This document shows, in pieces, positions 25,601 to 33,626 of a stretch of 64,000 nucleotides of DNA. The stretch is from an uncultured Bacteroidales bacterium (GTDB lineage Bacteria; Bacteroidota; Bacteroidia; Bacteroidales; P3), in assembly GCA_944320465.1 (NCBI GenBank), contig CALUHO010000013.1:1-64000 (forward strand). The letters run 5' to 3'. The notes under the pieces are model-generated. The model saw only the letters and a program-made list of their open reading frames with translations, was not told the origin of the DNA and searched no databases. Position 1 is the first letter of the stretch. Every line of letters begins with the position of its first letter. The translations under genes and the position numbers were made by a program.

Positions 25601-25929
25601 TGACGTTCACGCAGCAGGAGGTCACCTACGCGTATGCCACCGGCTACAGCGGAAGCGCCGAGGACGAAAACTTGCAATCGGTCGTTTTCAGCCTGATGGC
25701 CGACCGCGACCCTTCGATGGGCAACGAGACATCGGACTTGCAGCCCCAAGGCAGGGTCTATGCCAAAGACCAGATTGTCTACACGGAAGGCATAAGCGGG
25801 GAAGTGTCCGTCTATACCACCGTGGGCACGTTGGTTTACAAGGGTTATGCCACGGAAATCCCTGTGTCTGCCAGCGGGGTGTACATTGTCCGCAACAGCA
25901 GTCAAGCTTGGAAAATCCTGGTGATGTAG
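22687..25929 (+). CDS. Leucine-rich-repeat surface protein with EF-hand-like modules
   Basis: A 1080-residue exported protein with signal peptide 1-25 (FFLLLLLFCALQCFACEG). Three modules share a pattern: a FPDENFR-type lead, an EF-hand-like DxDxDG loop (DSDNDGLIS, DADGDGFLS, DKSGDGVLN), a VSxxxIxxLxGI strand and leucine-rich repeats. The first module has a long ~21-residue repeat array (LxxLxCSxNxLTxLDxS), reading as bacterial surface LRRs. The last ~70 residues (GEVSVYTTVGTLVYKGYA, then ASGVYIVR and WKILVM) resemble a type IX secretion sorting domain, suggesting surface attachment. It lies downstream of the recombinase and invertible segment. It may be a variable adhesin or ligand-binding protein. 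Confidence 0.85.
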   Translation: MRTLRFFLLLLLFCALQCFACEGYAQSPIPGYEDFPVPIDEEHFPDENFRMMVEEFDSDNDGLISQDEISVVDVIDVSDRNIKSLEGIKYFFALGSLFCEKNPLESLDLVDCISLKYLYVGSCFSLKSLDLSGCSSLRFVSANYCPFDSFKCDGCVSLEDLECFYGNGDLTNLDVSSCISLKSLLFDSFLIEELDVSSNPALEYLGCGYNRLTHLDVSSNSLLTGLECAGNRLEHIDLSSNPKLTRLDCSGQRLSELDISSNPELTMLNCSHNSLTELYLGSCPKLETLFCRSNDFVEFDASGCTSLMQLDIEENYDMTSLDVSGCTSLTILDIGSIPSLTRLDVSNCSALMELNCGGGHSLKHLNVNGCSSLTTLDCSRNKLTTLDVSGCKALTKLHCYSNALTELDLTANTDLVDLACSMNALTELNLSTNTDLVDLACSMNALTELNLSTNTDLVELACNNNNLSDLDVSKCAALTKLRCNDNRLRNLDLNTNTALSVLNCNSNALTELELGSNTVLQRLYCNDNALTELDLTMNTDLRILACRYNALTELDLSMNTALEQLWCSENCLSHLDLTRNESLLLIECVSNFRFVEVDSSYALNLNELPGFDISRAFGWYPEDVQDSIVHFVENYSSAVYYYDSGRDTLQFQLVAETPIATDSISFPDSVFRDYVSKRFDADGDGFLSLSERDKVRTIDVSGMGIHDLQGIGCFSNLVELDCSDNFLSTLDFFDLGYDGVRFNDFLADLDCSGNHLTSLDLSYFSWLKYLRADSNSFYVAVDDERAFNLMQLPDFDLAKAYDWQGGYVEDSILHFEEEIVTYAYETGFNTVDSLPRFALQTKFPVAIEVDTVYFPDEAFRAYVAEHLDKSGDGVLNEEELNNVITLNVSGLGIRDLTGIGYFVGLAALDCSDNELTSLDLSANAKLQILKAEGNQLDIVLDENDSFGLSALPGFDSAKASDWTGCTRMGNKLTFTQQEVTYAYATGYSGSAEDENLQSVVFSLMADRDPSMGNETSDLQPQGRVYAKDQIVYTEGISGEVSVYTTVGTLVYKGYATEIPVSASGVYIVRNSSQAWKILVM
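23938..24063 (+). repeat. 63-bp in-frame tandem duplication within the LRR array
   Basis: 23938-24000 is repeated at 24001-24063, identical except at the last base. It encodes two identical 21-residue repeats (ACSMNALTELNLSTNTDL). Such near-identity implies a recent duplication and potential for length variation. Confidence 0.9.
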
Positions 25930-25964
25930 TCAGGAACAGGGGAGAGTAAAAGTCATTCAAAAAG

Positions 25965-26010
25965 AATGCCGTGCAAGAGAGGGTTTGTCCTCGTCCTGCA
26001 CGGCATTTTT
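25965..26010 (+). terminator. Rho-independent terminator of the LRR gene
   Basis: AATGCCGTGCA (25965-25975) pairs perfectly with TGCACGGCATT (25997-26007), followed by a run of T. It is 36 bases after the LRR stop. Confidence 0.85.
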
Positions 26011-26024
26011 ATAGCGGTCTATTT

Positions 26025-26104
26025 TAAACTTCGTTTCCGATAAACGCGCCTCGGCATAGCTCGAACTGCTTCGGCTCTGCACTCGGCTTGCGGTTTGTTT
26101 TATA
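26025..26104 (-). repeat. Shortened copy of the 157-bp dispersed repeat
   Basis: Reverse complement of both ends of the repeat found at 34724-35194 and 51129-51309 (AAGCCGAGTGCAGAGCCGAA, then CGTTTATCGGAAACGAAG), with the middle missing. It lies between two convergent genes. Confidence 0.7.
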
Positions 26105-26121
26105 ATCAGCCTGTTTTTGCA

Positions 26122-27663
26122 TCAAGCCATCTTCCACTCCTTGATCCGCCTCGTCTCGCTGGAGAAACCGACCCCGATTTTGAAAATCCGGCGAGTATCG
26201 GCGGCAAAAGGCTTGGCGTAGCCTTTTTCCTCAATCTGCTGCAAGGCCTCGTCCGCGCTGGCATCCATCTTCAGTTCCATGATGTAGACGTATTTGTCGG
26301 TCTGCACCACGATGTCCATGCGGCCGTTGCTGGTATGGCGTTCCACTTGGGTGTACTGTCCCATCAGCTTGCACATGACGTACATCGTGTTCTGGAAATA
26401 GAGTTCGGCATCGCCCACAATCTCGTAGTCGGCATCGGCAAAGAAGGCCTCGAAGCGTCTCATCAGGCTTTCGGCATCGCCTCTCTCGAAATCCTCCACG
26501 AACTTCCGCACCGAGAACGGGCTGTTGTAGCTGGCCGAGGGGACGTAGGTCTTGGCCAGGCATTCCATAAAGCCGCGTTCCACCTCCTTGTTAGGATATT
26601 TCAAGGTATAGCTCTGCCAGCGTTCATCGTAGCTCTGGATGGTCAGGTAGCCGCTTTGGTAGAGGACGGGGACCGGATCGGAATCATCGGCATTGACCCC
26701 GCCCAAGGCGGATACAGGCACTCCTTCCAATGTCAGGTCTTCCAAGTTGAACTTGCCGCTCCTCAGTGCCTTGACCACGAAGGTGGGCGTGCCGGTTTCG
26801 TACCAGTAGTCACGGAACCGCTGGCCGTTGAGGGCATTGAGCAGGCTGAAAGGATTGTAGATGTCTTCGGATTCCTCGCAGAAATGGTAGCCGTCATAGT
26901 AATCTTTCAGCTTGGCGTAGCATTCCTCTTGGCTTATCCCGTTGGCTTCGGCCATTTCCCGGACGCTTTCATCAAAGTAGGCGTGCAGGTCTTTTTCCGA
27001 GATGCCGCAGATGTCCGCGTAACGAAAGTTCATCGAGATGTCGTTGAGGTTGTTGAGGCCGCTGAAGATGCTGAGCTTGCCGAGTTTGGTGACCCCGGTG
27101 AGGAAGCCGAAGCGGAGTTTGCCGTCCTGGCTCTTCATCACGCTGTAGAAGCCTTGCAGGCGGCTGCGGAACGCCTCCCGGAGCGTTTCGTTGCCCGCCG
27201 AATCCAAAAGCGGTTTGTCGTATTCGTCGATCAGAATCACGACGGGTTTGCCGGTCTTTTCATAAGCGGTCTTGATAATGTTTTCAAAACGGATTCCATC
27301 TACCGTGAAAGTATTGTCAATCCCGTATTTCTGCTCCCATTGGCTCAAGGCGCTTTCCATTTTCTCGTTCAGGACATTTTCATCGGTATAGGTCACCCCG
27401 CTCAGATCCAGATGCAGTACCGGATATTCCGTCCAGTCCTTTTCCAAATTCTCGATGGCCAAGCCTTTGAACAGCCCCTTTTTCCCTTGGAAGTAGGCCT
27501 CCATTGTCGAAATCAAGAGGCTCTTGCCGAAGCGGCGGGGACGGCTTAAGAAATAATATCCGCCTGTCCGGACTATCTGATGAATCAAATCGGTCTTGTC
27601 CACATAGACGTAACCGCCTTCACGGATTTTTTCAAAGTTCTGGATTCCAATCGGGTATAGCAT
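26122..27663 (-). CDS. AAA-ATPase/PD-(D/E)XK nuclease-like protein (copy 2)
   Basis: About 513 residues from MLYPIGIQNFEKIREGG, near-identical along its length to the copy at 19049-20593. It keeps the P-loop-like SRPRRFGKSLL, Walker B VVILIDEYDKPLL and the C-terminal GRMDIVVQTDKYVYIMELK of the PD-(D/E)XK-like DUF1703 domain. The most diverged part is residues ~75-125. A minus-strand TAACTTTG at 27762-27769 is a likely promoter. Both copies point left and flank the recombinase/LRR module, giving long direct repeats for homologous recombination. Confidence 0.85.
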   Translation of the reverse strand: MLYPIGIQNFEKIREGGYVYVDKTDLIHQIVRTGGYYFLSRPRRFGKSLLISTMEAYFQGKKGLFKGLAIENLEKDWTEYPVLHLDLSGVTYTDENVLNEKMESALSQWEQKYGIDNTFTVDGIRFENIIKTAYEKTGKPVVILIDEYDKPLLDSAGNETLREAFRSRLQGFYSVMKSQDGKLRFGFLTGVTKLGKLSIFSGLNNLNDISMNFRYADICGISEKDLHAYFDESVREMAEANGISQEECYAKLKDYYDGYHFCEESEDIYNPFSLLNALNGQRFRDYWYETGTPTFVVKALRSGKFNLEDLTLEGVPVSALGGVNADDSDPVPVLYQSGYLTIQSYDERWQSYTLKYPNKEVERGFMECLAKTYVPSASYNSPFSVRKFVEDFERGDAESLMRRFEAFFADADYEIVGDAELYFQNTMYVMCKLMGQYTQVERHTSNGRMDIVVQTDKYVYIMELKMDASADEALQQIEEKGYAKPFAADTRRIFKIGVGFSSETRRIKEWKMA

Positions 27664-28022
27664 GGTTCGGTGCATTTTTTTGTTATGCTGTGATAACGAG
27701 GTGTCTTGCCGAAACTTGTCAGTTTTTTAACTGTTTGTCGGCAAGCTTTGGCCGTAATTAGCAAAGTTAGCATTTTTTTTCGGAACGCCTTCTGTCCTGT
27801 AAAACGCTCTTGGCTCCGTTTCGGCAGAGTCAAGGCAAGCTTTGCCTTTGCTCTCGACTTTCGCTATCTTTGCCCTGTTCTTATGTTTGCCTGTGGCGCT
27901 GGGCTGTGTGGGAGTTTTGTGGGTAAATATTTCAGGAACACGATTTTATGTTCTCCTTGTAAAGCATTGATTATTGAAAATAGATTGAGGTAAATTTTAT
28001 AAAAACCTAAAATTAACTTTCT
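27664..28022. promoter_or_regulatory. Divergent promoters: leftward 27762-27769, rightward 27841-27872
   Basis: Leftward TAACTTTG serves the AAA-ATPase gene. Rightward TTTG at 27841-27844, exactly 20 bases, then TATCTTTG at 27865-27872 is a full Bacteroidota consensus and serves the barrel-protein gene at 28023 with a ~145-base leader. No gene in this interval. Confidence 0.65.
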
Positions 28023-28778
28023 ATGAAAAAAGTCATTTTGAGTTCGGCGACGATGCTGGTGGTATTGTTTGCCGTGTCGATGCCCGCATGGGGGCAGCTG
28101 TCTGACGGAAAAACTTTTTCCAGAACTATTAAGACCGGAAACCGGCCAGGGCAGGGCGATTGGGGCATTTATATCGGCCCGAGCGTGATGCAGATTATCG
28201 AAATGGTGGACGACGACATCAACTGGAGAGGGATGCCTTTAGTGAATGTGAAGTATTATGCTACGGATCATTGGGAAACCCGTATGGGTTTGCAGTTGTA
28301 CAATACCTCTACCAACATGAAAGGAAGAGTGGAAGAAGTTGTCGGGAAAATCGGTACGGGAACGCGTGAAACCTATGTGAAGCTGATGCCCGGTTTCGCC
28401 TATCATTTTTCCCCCAAGAATCTGTTGGATGTCTATATGGGCGCATCGATGCCGTTTGGATTCAACGCTGACAAGCAAGTTGAAATGGCTGGCGATGACT
28501 ACAAGCGTGTAATCAGCCGGAATTCCTTCCTGTGGGGCTTTGAGGCTTTTATCGGCTTGCAATGCTTCATTGCCGACCTGCCTTTGTCGATTGGTTTGGA
28601 ATATGGTTTTACGGCCTTCAGGAAATTCGGTAACAAATACCGCAATGTGATTACGGAAAACGGAGAGAAACAAGTTTATTATACAAACGGAGATGGTGCC
28701 CTGTATGAAAAGCTGAACAGCTCCACCGGAGAACTCGGATCGGATTTCCGTATTACTTTTACTTACTATTTCAGATAG
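28023..28778 (+). CDS. Outer-membrane beta-barrel protein, hypothetical
   Basis: A 251-residue exported protein: signal peptide 1-24 (LVVLFAVSMPAWGQ), then amphipathic beta strands with aromatic girdles (WGIYIGPSVMQIIEM, WETRMGLQLY, YVKLMPGFAYHF) and a terminal FRITFTYYFR ending in Arg after Phe. This fits a small 8-12-strand porin-like barrel. It is first in a run of three co-directional envelope genes behind a consensus promoter. Function unknown. Confidence 0.75.
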   Translation: MKKVILSSATMLVVLFAVSMPAWGQLSDGKTFSRTIKTGNRPGQGDWGIYIGPSVMQIIEMVDDDINWRGMPLVNVKYYATDHWETRMGLQLYNTSTNMKGRVEEVVGKIGTGTRETYVKLMPGFAYHFSPKNLLDVYMGASMPFGFNADKQVEMAGDDYKRVISRNSFLWGFEAFIGLQCFIADLPLSIGLEYGFTAFRKFGNKYRNVITENGEKQVYYTNGDGALYEKLNSSTGELGSDFRITFTYYFR

Positions 28779-28847
28779 TAGATGACGGCATGATTTATTA
28801 AAGGACAAGGCCGTAGGCATTGTTGCCGATGGCCGGGCTCAGGTTAA

Positions 28848-29315
28848 ATGAAAAATAGGAAAATGATGAGGACGAAATATTTATTGATAGGATTGGTCTC
28901 GATGGCCTTGTTGGGATTGACCTCGTGCAGGGGCGTGTATCAGTACAACAATGCCCGGACCATGGACATGAGTCCTACGGAAGTCCGTTTGGACTTGCAG
29001 TTGGACGATTTTGAACTCCTGGGTGAAACCAGTATCACGGTTGATACGCGGACATATCTTGGGATATTCAGGAAAATAGACAGTATCAACGGGGAAGAAT
29101 ATAATTTCAGGGAAGTCCGGAAAGTGAAGCTGGTCGGCTGGAATCATATCGATTTGTCCCCAACCCTGAAGAAAGCTGCCTACAAGATAGTGGAAGAATA
29201 TCCCGATGCGGATTATTATGTGCCAGTCTATAAGAAAAGGGAAATAGAAAGGCTTTTCCTGGGGCGATACCAAAAGGAAACGGCTGTCATAAAGGCATAT
29301 AAGGTCAGACAATAA
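28848..29315 (+). CDS. Small lipoprotein, hypothetical
   Basis: A 155-residue protein with a lipoprotein signal (LLIGLVSMALLGLTSCRG, Cys ~27). The mature part is strand/helix mixed: VRLDLQLDDFELLGETSIT, then a segment ending in YPDADYYVPVYKK. ATGs at 28848, 28863 and 28866 are all possible; the first is used. It is 69 bases after the barrel gene and followed by a terminator-like hairpin at 29358-29402, so the two are probably cotranscribed. No family recognised. Confidence 0.7.
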   Translation: MKNRKMMRTKYLLIGLVSMALLGLTSCRGVYQYNNARTMDMSPTEVRLDLQLDDFELLGETSITVDTRTYLGIFRKIDSINGEEYNFREVRKVKLVGWNHIDLSPTLKKAAYKIVEEYPDADYYVPVYKKREIERLFLGRYQKETAVIKAYKVRQ

Positions 29316-29357
29316 GTTTTCGGGGGAATATCCGGATGATTCGGGCGAACCGAGTGG

Positions 29358-29402
29358 AAAGCAGGCGGCAGGTTGCGAAAGCAAATTCCTGCCGTTTGCT
29401 TT
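29358..29402 (+). terminator. Terminator-like hairpin
   Basis: AAAGCAGGCGGCAGG (29358-29372) pairs with CCTGCCGTTTGCTTT (29388-29402) with two G-T pairs. There is no extended T run beyond the arm, so it is a moderate candidate. Confidence 0.55.
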
Positions 29403-29601
29403 AAGAGCACCTTGTTCCCGTTGAAAGGAGCGGTTTGGTTGTCCATTCGGAATTTGAACTTTCGCTTACGTATTATGTTCATGTGATTCGGAAGGGAGGG
29501 GCATGGCGATACCGGATTTATATGTAAGTTTGCCTGTCTAAATGGAGTCGCCTGTTGGTGGCGGTTTCTGTTTGTTTTTTGCGATTGTAAAAAGTGAGAA
29601 A

Positions 29602-30435
29602 ATGTTTTTTTTGAAGAAAAGAATTGCGGAAAACGCTTGGTGGCGTGTTTCCCTTTTGATGGCCATAGGGCTGTCTCTTGTTTCATGCGGCGAAAAGGAG
29701 TCGAAAGTTATCATATTGGTGGAGGGAGATGGGGTGGAAATGGCCAATCCGGGAGATACGAAGATGTTTGAAATCAATACTTTTTCCAACGATGATATTG
29801 TGAAGAAGCTTAGCATATGCAGCGAAGATGCCAAGCGGGGAATATTGGTTCTCAAGGACACGATGTTGAATGTTTCCTCTTTCCGGTGTACCTACGTCTA
29901 TACGGTGCCGGCGTTTGAAGACACGACGCAGGTGGATTTGCGTTTCAGGGTTTTTGCTTCGGACGATTCCTATTCCACCACATGGCAACATTTGACTGTA
30001 TGCGGAAGGGAAAACACATTGGCCTCGCTCGACAATTATACTTTGTATTCCGGCAGTTCCAGGAATCAGGATGCTTTCAGCCTGGAACTGGAGCAGGTTT
30101 TGTACAGCAGCAGTGCCGATGCAAGATTTATCGATATGATGGATATGGGCAATGATACGTTGACAGGGGAGTTTCTGCGGACATGGACGAGCATGACCGG
30201 CCTTTCTTTTTCCCGGTTTAACGATTTCGATTATGAAACCGCTACGCGCAGCAGCGTGGAGGATGCCTATGCGGTTTCGACCAAGTATAGCGAGTTACGG
30301 AATATCCAGGACAATGATATTGTCCTTCTGGGACGGTCGGATACAGCGGTCGGTGTCATTAAATTCCTTGCGGTTTTTGACGAGGAAGGAGTCGAAAACG
30401 ATCGATACCTGTTTTCCTTGAAGAAAATAGATTGA
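29602..30435 (+). CDS. Hypothetical lipoprotein
   Basis: About 277 residues from the ATG at 29602, chosen because it places a lipoprotein signal (SLLMAIGLSLVSCGEKESK, Cys ~30) near the N-terminus; an in-frame ATG at 29542 would add 20 unrelated residues. The mature region has beta-sandwich character (FRCTYVYTVPAFEDTTQVDLRF) and then a helical segment. No known domain recognised. It is separated from the preceding lipoprotein by a hairpin and ~290 bases, so it may be a separate unit. Confidence 0.65.
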   Translation: MFFLKKRIAENAWWRVSLLMAIGLSLVSCGEKESKVIILVEGDGVEMANPGDTKMFEINTFSNDDIVKKLSICSEDAKRGILVLKDTMLNVSSFRCTYVYTVPAFEDTTQVDLRFRVFASDDSYSTTWQHLTVCGRENTLASLDNYTLYSGSSRNQDAFSLELEQVLYSSSADARFIDMMDMGNDTLTGEFLRTWTSMTGLSFSRFNDFDYETATRSSVEDAYAVSTKYSELRNIQDNDIVLLGRSDTAVGVIKFLAVFDEEGVENDRYLFSLKKID

Positions 30436-30845
30436 GCTTGGATTGTCTTTTGGTGACACGGATTCTCTGCGCGGCGTATTTTCTGCCAAAGGTATGGTGT
30501 GCAGTGTCACTGTCTTTTCTCTGCAAGAATCAACTGTTGGATTCAGAGATGGTGTTGCTTTCTTTGGTCGGCCCTGGAACGACAAATGATTCTGGTTATT
30601 AGATTGTTGTATTTCGGTGCGATGGCCGGTCTTGGGCTGCGGGCTATGGGTTTTTCTCATTTGCGCTAAAAATCGTAATTTTGCCTGTTTTTAGGGAGGC
30701 GGACGCGAGCCGTCTTGCCGTTATCAAGGCTTCCTTCGTGCCTGCCGATTGGGTCAAGGCGGAGGTTGCGTATGGCCTTGTTGGCATTGCAGGCGTGGCA
30801 TTCTGTCCGCAGGAACCGCTTTCCTACTTTGCAAAAACAAGCATC
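30436..30845 (+). promoter_or_regulatory. Intergenic region with mutA promoter core at 30676-30683
   Basis: TAATTTTG at 30676-30683 is a -7 match, 160 bases before the mutA ATG, with T-rich sequence about 20 bases upstream (GGTTTTTCTC). The frame upstream of 30846 is open but is not part of the mutase family and overlaps the promoter. Confidence 0.45.
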
Positions 30846-32735
30846 ATGGAAAAGAATCAAGAAAGACTTTTTCCCGAATTCCCGTCCGTTTCAACTCAGG
30901 AATGGATGGATGTGATTGTCAAGGACCTCAAAGGGGCCGATTTCAACAAGAAACTCGTATGGAAAACGCCCGAAGGCTTTGACGTGAACCCCTTCTACCG
31001 CAAGGAAGATTTGGAACATATAGAATACCTCGATGCCCGGCCGGGCGATTTTCCTTATGTGCGCGGTCATAACGGCGAGGCCAACAACTGGGAAATCCGT
31101 CAGGACTTCCGTCTTGAAGACATTTCCGCCTGCAACGCTTTGGCCGCTCAGGCTGCCGCCAAAGGGGCCGATTCGGTAGGTCTCGACGTTCGCAAGTTGT
31201 CTACGATAGAAGAAATGGAACAGCTCTTGCAAGGCATCGACCCGACCAGGACCGGCATCCATTTCATCGGTTCGACCGATTACGCCAAGACCCTCGGCCT
31301 TTTTGTGGAATACTTGGACAAGAAGAAGATTCCGGCCGACAAGGTGTCCGGTTCGATTGATTTCGATCCTTTCCATTACGCCTTGCTGCATGGGCGTTTT
31401 TATGGTTCGCTCGATGCCAATATCGAGGAAACAGTACAGCTTTTCAAGCAGTATGCCGGCAAGCTGCCGAAATTTCGTCTGCTGGCAGTCAATGCCGCTT
31501 CCTTGCACGATGCCGGAGCGTACAACGTGGAAGAGATGGGCTTCGCGCTCAATTGGGCCTGCGACTATTTCTCCAAATTGACCGACAAGGGATTGGATAT
31601 CGACACCTTGGCATCGCGTACTACCTTGGTGTTGGCGATCGGGTCGGATTATTTCATGGAAATTGCCAAGCTCCGGGCCATGCGTTTGCTGTGGGGCTAT
31701 ATGGTGGACGGCTTCAAACCCAAGGAAGAAAAAAGCAAAGTGCCTTTCATCCATGCCCGCACCTCTTTCTGGAACAAATCGGTCTATGACCCCTATGTGA
31801 ATATGCTGCGTTCCACTACCGAGACCATGAGCGCGGCTATCGGCGGTGCCGACTCCATCTGCGTCTCCGACTTTTCGGAAGCCTTCCGTCCCGCCGACGA
31901 GTTCTCGGCCCGGATTGCCCGTAACCAGCAGGTAATCCTGAAGGAAGAATCTTTCTTCAACCGTATCGTCGATCCGGCGGCCGGTTCGTATTATGTGGAA
32001 AACCTGACATTGAACCTGGCGCAGCAGGCATGGAAACGCTTCCTCGAAACCGAGGAGAAAGGCGGCTTTGCGGCTTGCATCCAATCGGGTGCCGTGGCCG
32101 ATGCCGTGGAAGCTTGCGCGGCCAAGCGCGATGCCGACCTTGCCAAGCGCAAGACGGTGCTGACCGGGGTCAACCAGTATCCGAATCTGAACGAGACGGA
32201 AATGGAGCATATTGCCGTGCCGGCTTTCTCGGGCGATGCCAAGGGGGATGCCGAAGCGGAGGGCAAGAACGAAGGCGGCTTCAAGGCGATTCGTCCTTAC
32301 CGGGGCGCGGAAGCTTTTGAAAAACTGCGTTTGGAAACCGAAGCCTATCAGAAGAAGACAGGAAAGCGTCCTAAAGTGTTCTTGTTGACATACGGGAATT
32401 TGGCCATGCGCAAGGCAAGAGCCGGGTTCGCGACCAATTTCTTCGGTTGCTTGGGCTATGAAATCATCGACAATCCCGGTTTCGAGAACGGGAAGCAGGG
32501 GGCTGAAGCGGCTTTGGCATCGGGTGCCGAAGTTACGGTGCTTTGCAGCAGCGATGAGGAATACGCGGCTTTGGCGGCCGAGGCTTGCCCGATTTTGAAA
32601 GGCAAGACGCATATCGTCTATGCCGGGATGGCGGCCGACGAGGCACCTTTCCGCGAATTGGGCGTTTCGGATTTCATCCATGTCCGCAGCAATGTGCTGG
32701 AAACTCTGGCCAAGTTCCAGAAGGAATTGTTGTAA
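30846..32735 (+). CDS. mutA: Methylmalonyl-CoA mutase small subunit
   Basis: A 629-residue beta subunit of the adenosylcobalamin-dependent mutase that interconverts succinyl-CoA and (R)-methylmalonyl-CoA in the propionate pathway. The ATG at 30846 (MEKNQERLFPEFPSVSTQEW) is the family start. The TIM-barrel region carries FHYALLHGRFYGSLDANIEE and IPFIHARTSFWNK-like segments (here VPFIHARTSFWNKSVYDP). The C-terminal cobalamin-binding-like domain has LTYGNLAMRKARAGFATNFF where catalytic subunits have DxHxxG, so it is the non-catalytic subunit. The large subunit mutB normally follows directly; here it is absent and a degraded repeat and mntP follow. Confidence 0.93.
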   Translation: MEKNQERLFPEFPSVSTQEWMDVIVKDLKGADFNKKLVWKTPEGFDVNPFYRKEDLEHIEYLDARPGDFPYVRGHNGEANNWEIRQDFRLEDISACNALAAQAAAKGADSVGLDVRKLSTIEEMEQLLQGIDPTRTGIHFIGSTDYAKTLGLFVEYLDKKKIPADKVSGSIDFDPFHYALLHGRFYGSLDANIEETVQLFKQYAGKLPKFRLLAVNAASLHDAGAYNVEEMGFALNWACDYFSKLTDKGLDIDTLASRTTLVLAIGSDYFMEIAKLRAMRLLWGYMVDGFKPKEEKSKVPFIHARTSFWNKSVYDPYVNMLRSTTETMSAAIGGADSICVSDFSEAFRPADEFSARIARNQQVILKEESFFNRIVDPAAGSYYVENLTLNLAQQAWKRFLETEEKGGFAACIQSGAVADAVEACAAKRDADLAKRKTVLTGVNQYPNLNETEMEHIAVPAFSGDAKGDAEAEGKNEGGFKAIRPYRGAEAFEKLRLETEAYQKKTGKRPKVFLLTYGNLAMRKARAGFATNFFGCLGYEIIDNPGFENGKQGAEAALASGAEVTVLCSSDEEYAALAAEACPILKGKTHIVYAGMAADEAPFRELGVSDFIHVRSNVLETLAKFQKELL

Positions 32736-32829
32736 ACCGTTGTCTGGCCGGGGGATTTCCGGCTGGTTTTGTTCGGCTTGCTCTTTGAGAGCGGTGTATC
32801 ATGATGGGAATCTTGATACGCCTGCTTCA

Positions 32830-32966
32830 GACTCAATCGGTCATCAGGCTTTGGGTTCGGCTCGAATCGGCCATTAGACTTCGGACAGAAGCGGGCAAGA
32901 TGCCCGAAGGCACCGCCCTCGGAATCGGAACGGAGGCGGCAGGTCTGATGACGATCCGGGCTCAAG
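32830..32966. repeat. Degraded copy of the TIR-bounded ~196-bp element
   Basis: Its ends resemble CCCAAATCGGTCATTAGAC (here TCAATCGGTCATCAGGCTTT, then GTCTGATGACGATCCGGG inverted). Inner GACAGAAGCGGGCAAGATGC matches the elements at 35193 and 36640. Confidence 0.6.
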
Positions 32967-33004
32967 GGGCAAGCCGGTTTGTTGTAATCACACGCTGAAA
33001 TTAT

Positions 33005-33625
33005 ATGAGTTTTTTTTCGTTGGTGTTGCTGGCTTTGGCCTTGTCGATAGACTGTTTCACGGTCTGTCTGGTGTTCGGGATGCAGCGTTCCGCATACCGG
33101 CGGGCATTGAAGCCGGGCGAGAAAGACCCTTTTCCTTCTTTGGGTGGAACAGCGGCTAAGGCCGGTTTGGTTTTTGCCGTCTATCATATCATCATGATTG
33201 TCCTGGGCTGGCTGTTGGGCTGGGGGGTGAACGCGATTGTGGCCCGTTACGACCATTGGTTCGCCTTCGCCTTGCTTCTCGGTATCGGGGTCAAGACCAT
33301 TATCGACGGCTTCAATGCCCGCGATGCCCAGCTCAAGGTGCATTCGATGTTCGATTGGAAGTCTCTTCTTTTGATGGGGTTGGCGGTCAGCATCGATGCT
33401 TTTGCCGTGGGAATCAGCTTGAAGATGATCGATGTCTCCTTGCTGGAGATCTGCACGGTGGTGCCGGTGGTGGTTTTCCTTGCCAGCCTTTCCGGGGTAT
33501 TCCTCGGATTCCATACGCACAAGCAGATGAAGCGGATTTCGCTTCCGGCAGTGAACCTTATAGGAGGATTGGTGTTGATTGGGATTGGGGTGAGGATACT
33601 GATTGAGCATTTGAACGGCTTGTGA
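33005..33625 (+). CDS. MntP-like manganese efflux pump
   Basis: A 206-residue integral membrane protein with six predicted helices. The duplicated family motif is present as LALSIDCFTVCLVFG (residues ~10-25) and LAVSIDAFAVGISLK (~128-142), with the acidic residues used for Mn2+ transport. An ~25-residue basic loop (RSAYRRALKPGEKDPFPS) follows the first repeat and makes it slightly longer than the usual ~185-190. It exports Mn2+ across the inner membrane. It appears monocistronic, and an intergenic palindromic element begins 1-2 bases after its stop. Confidence 0.85.
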   Translation: MSFFSLVLLALALSIDCFTVCLVFGMQRSAYRRALKPGEKDPFPSLGGTAAKAGLVFAVYHIIMIVLGWLLGWGVNAIVARYDHWFAFALLLGIGVKTIIDGFNARDAQLKVHSMFDWKSLLLMGLAVSIDAFAVGISLKMIDVSLLEICTVVPVVVFLASLSGVFLGFHTHKQMKRISLPAVNLIGGLVLIGIGVRILIEHLNGL

Positions 33626-33626
33626 G

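Noticed and set aside
30681..30845. N-terminal extension of mutA
   Set aside because: The extra residues are not part of the mutase family and overlap the likely promoter at 30676-30683.
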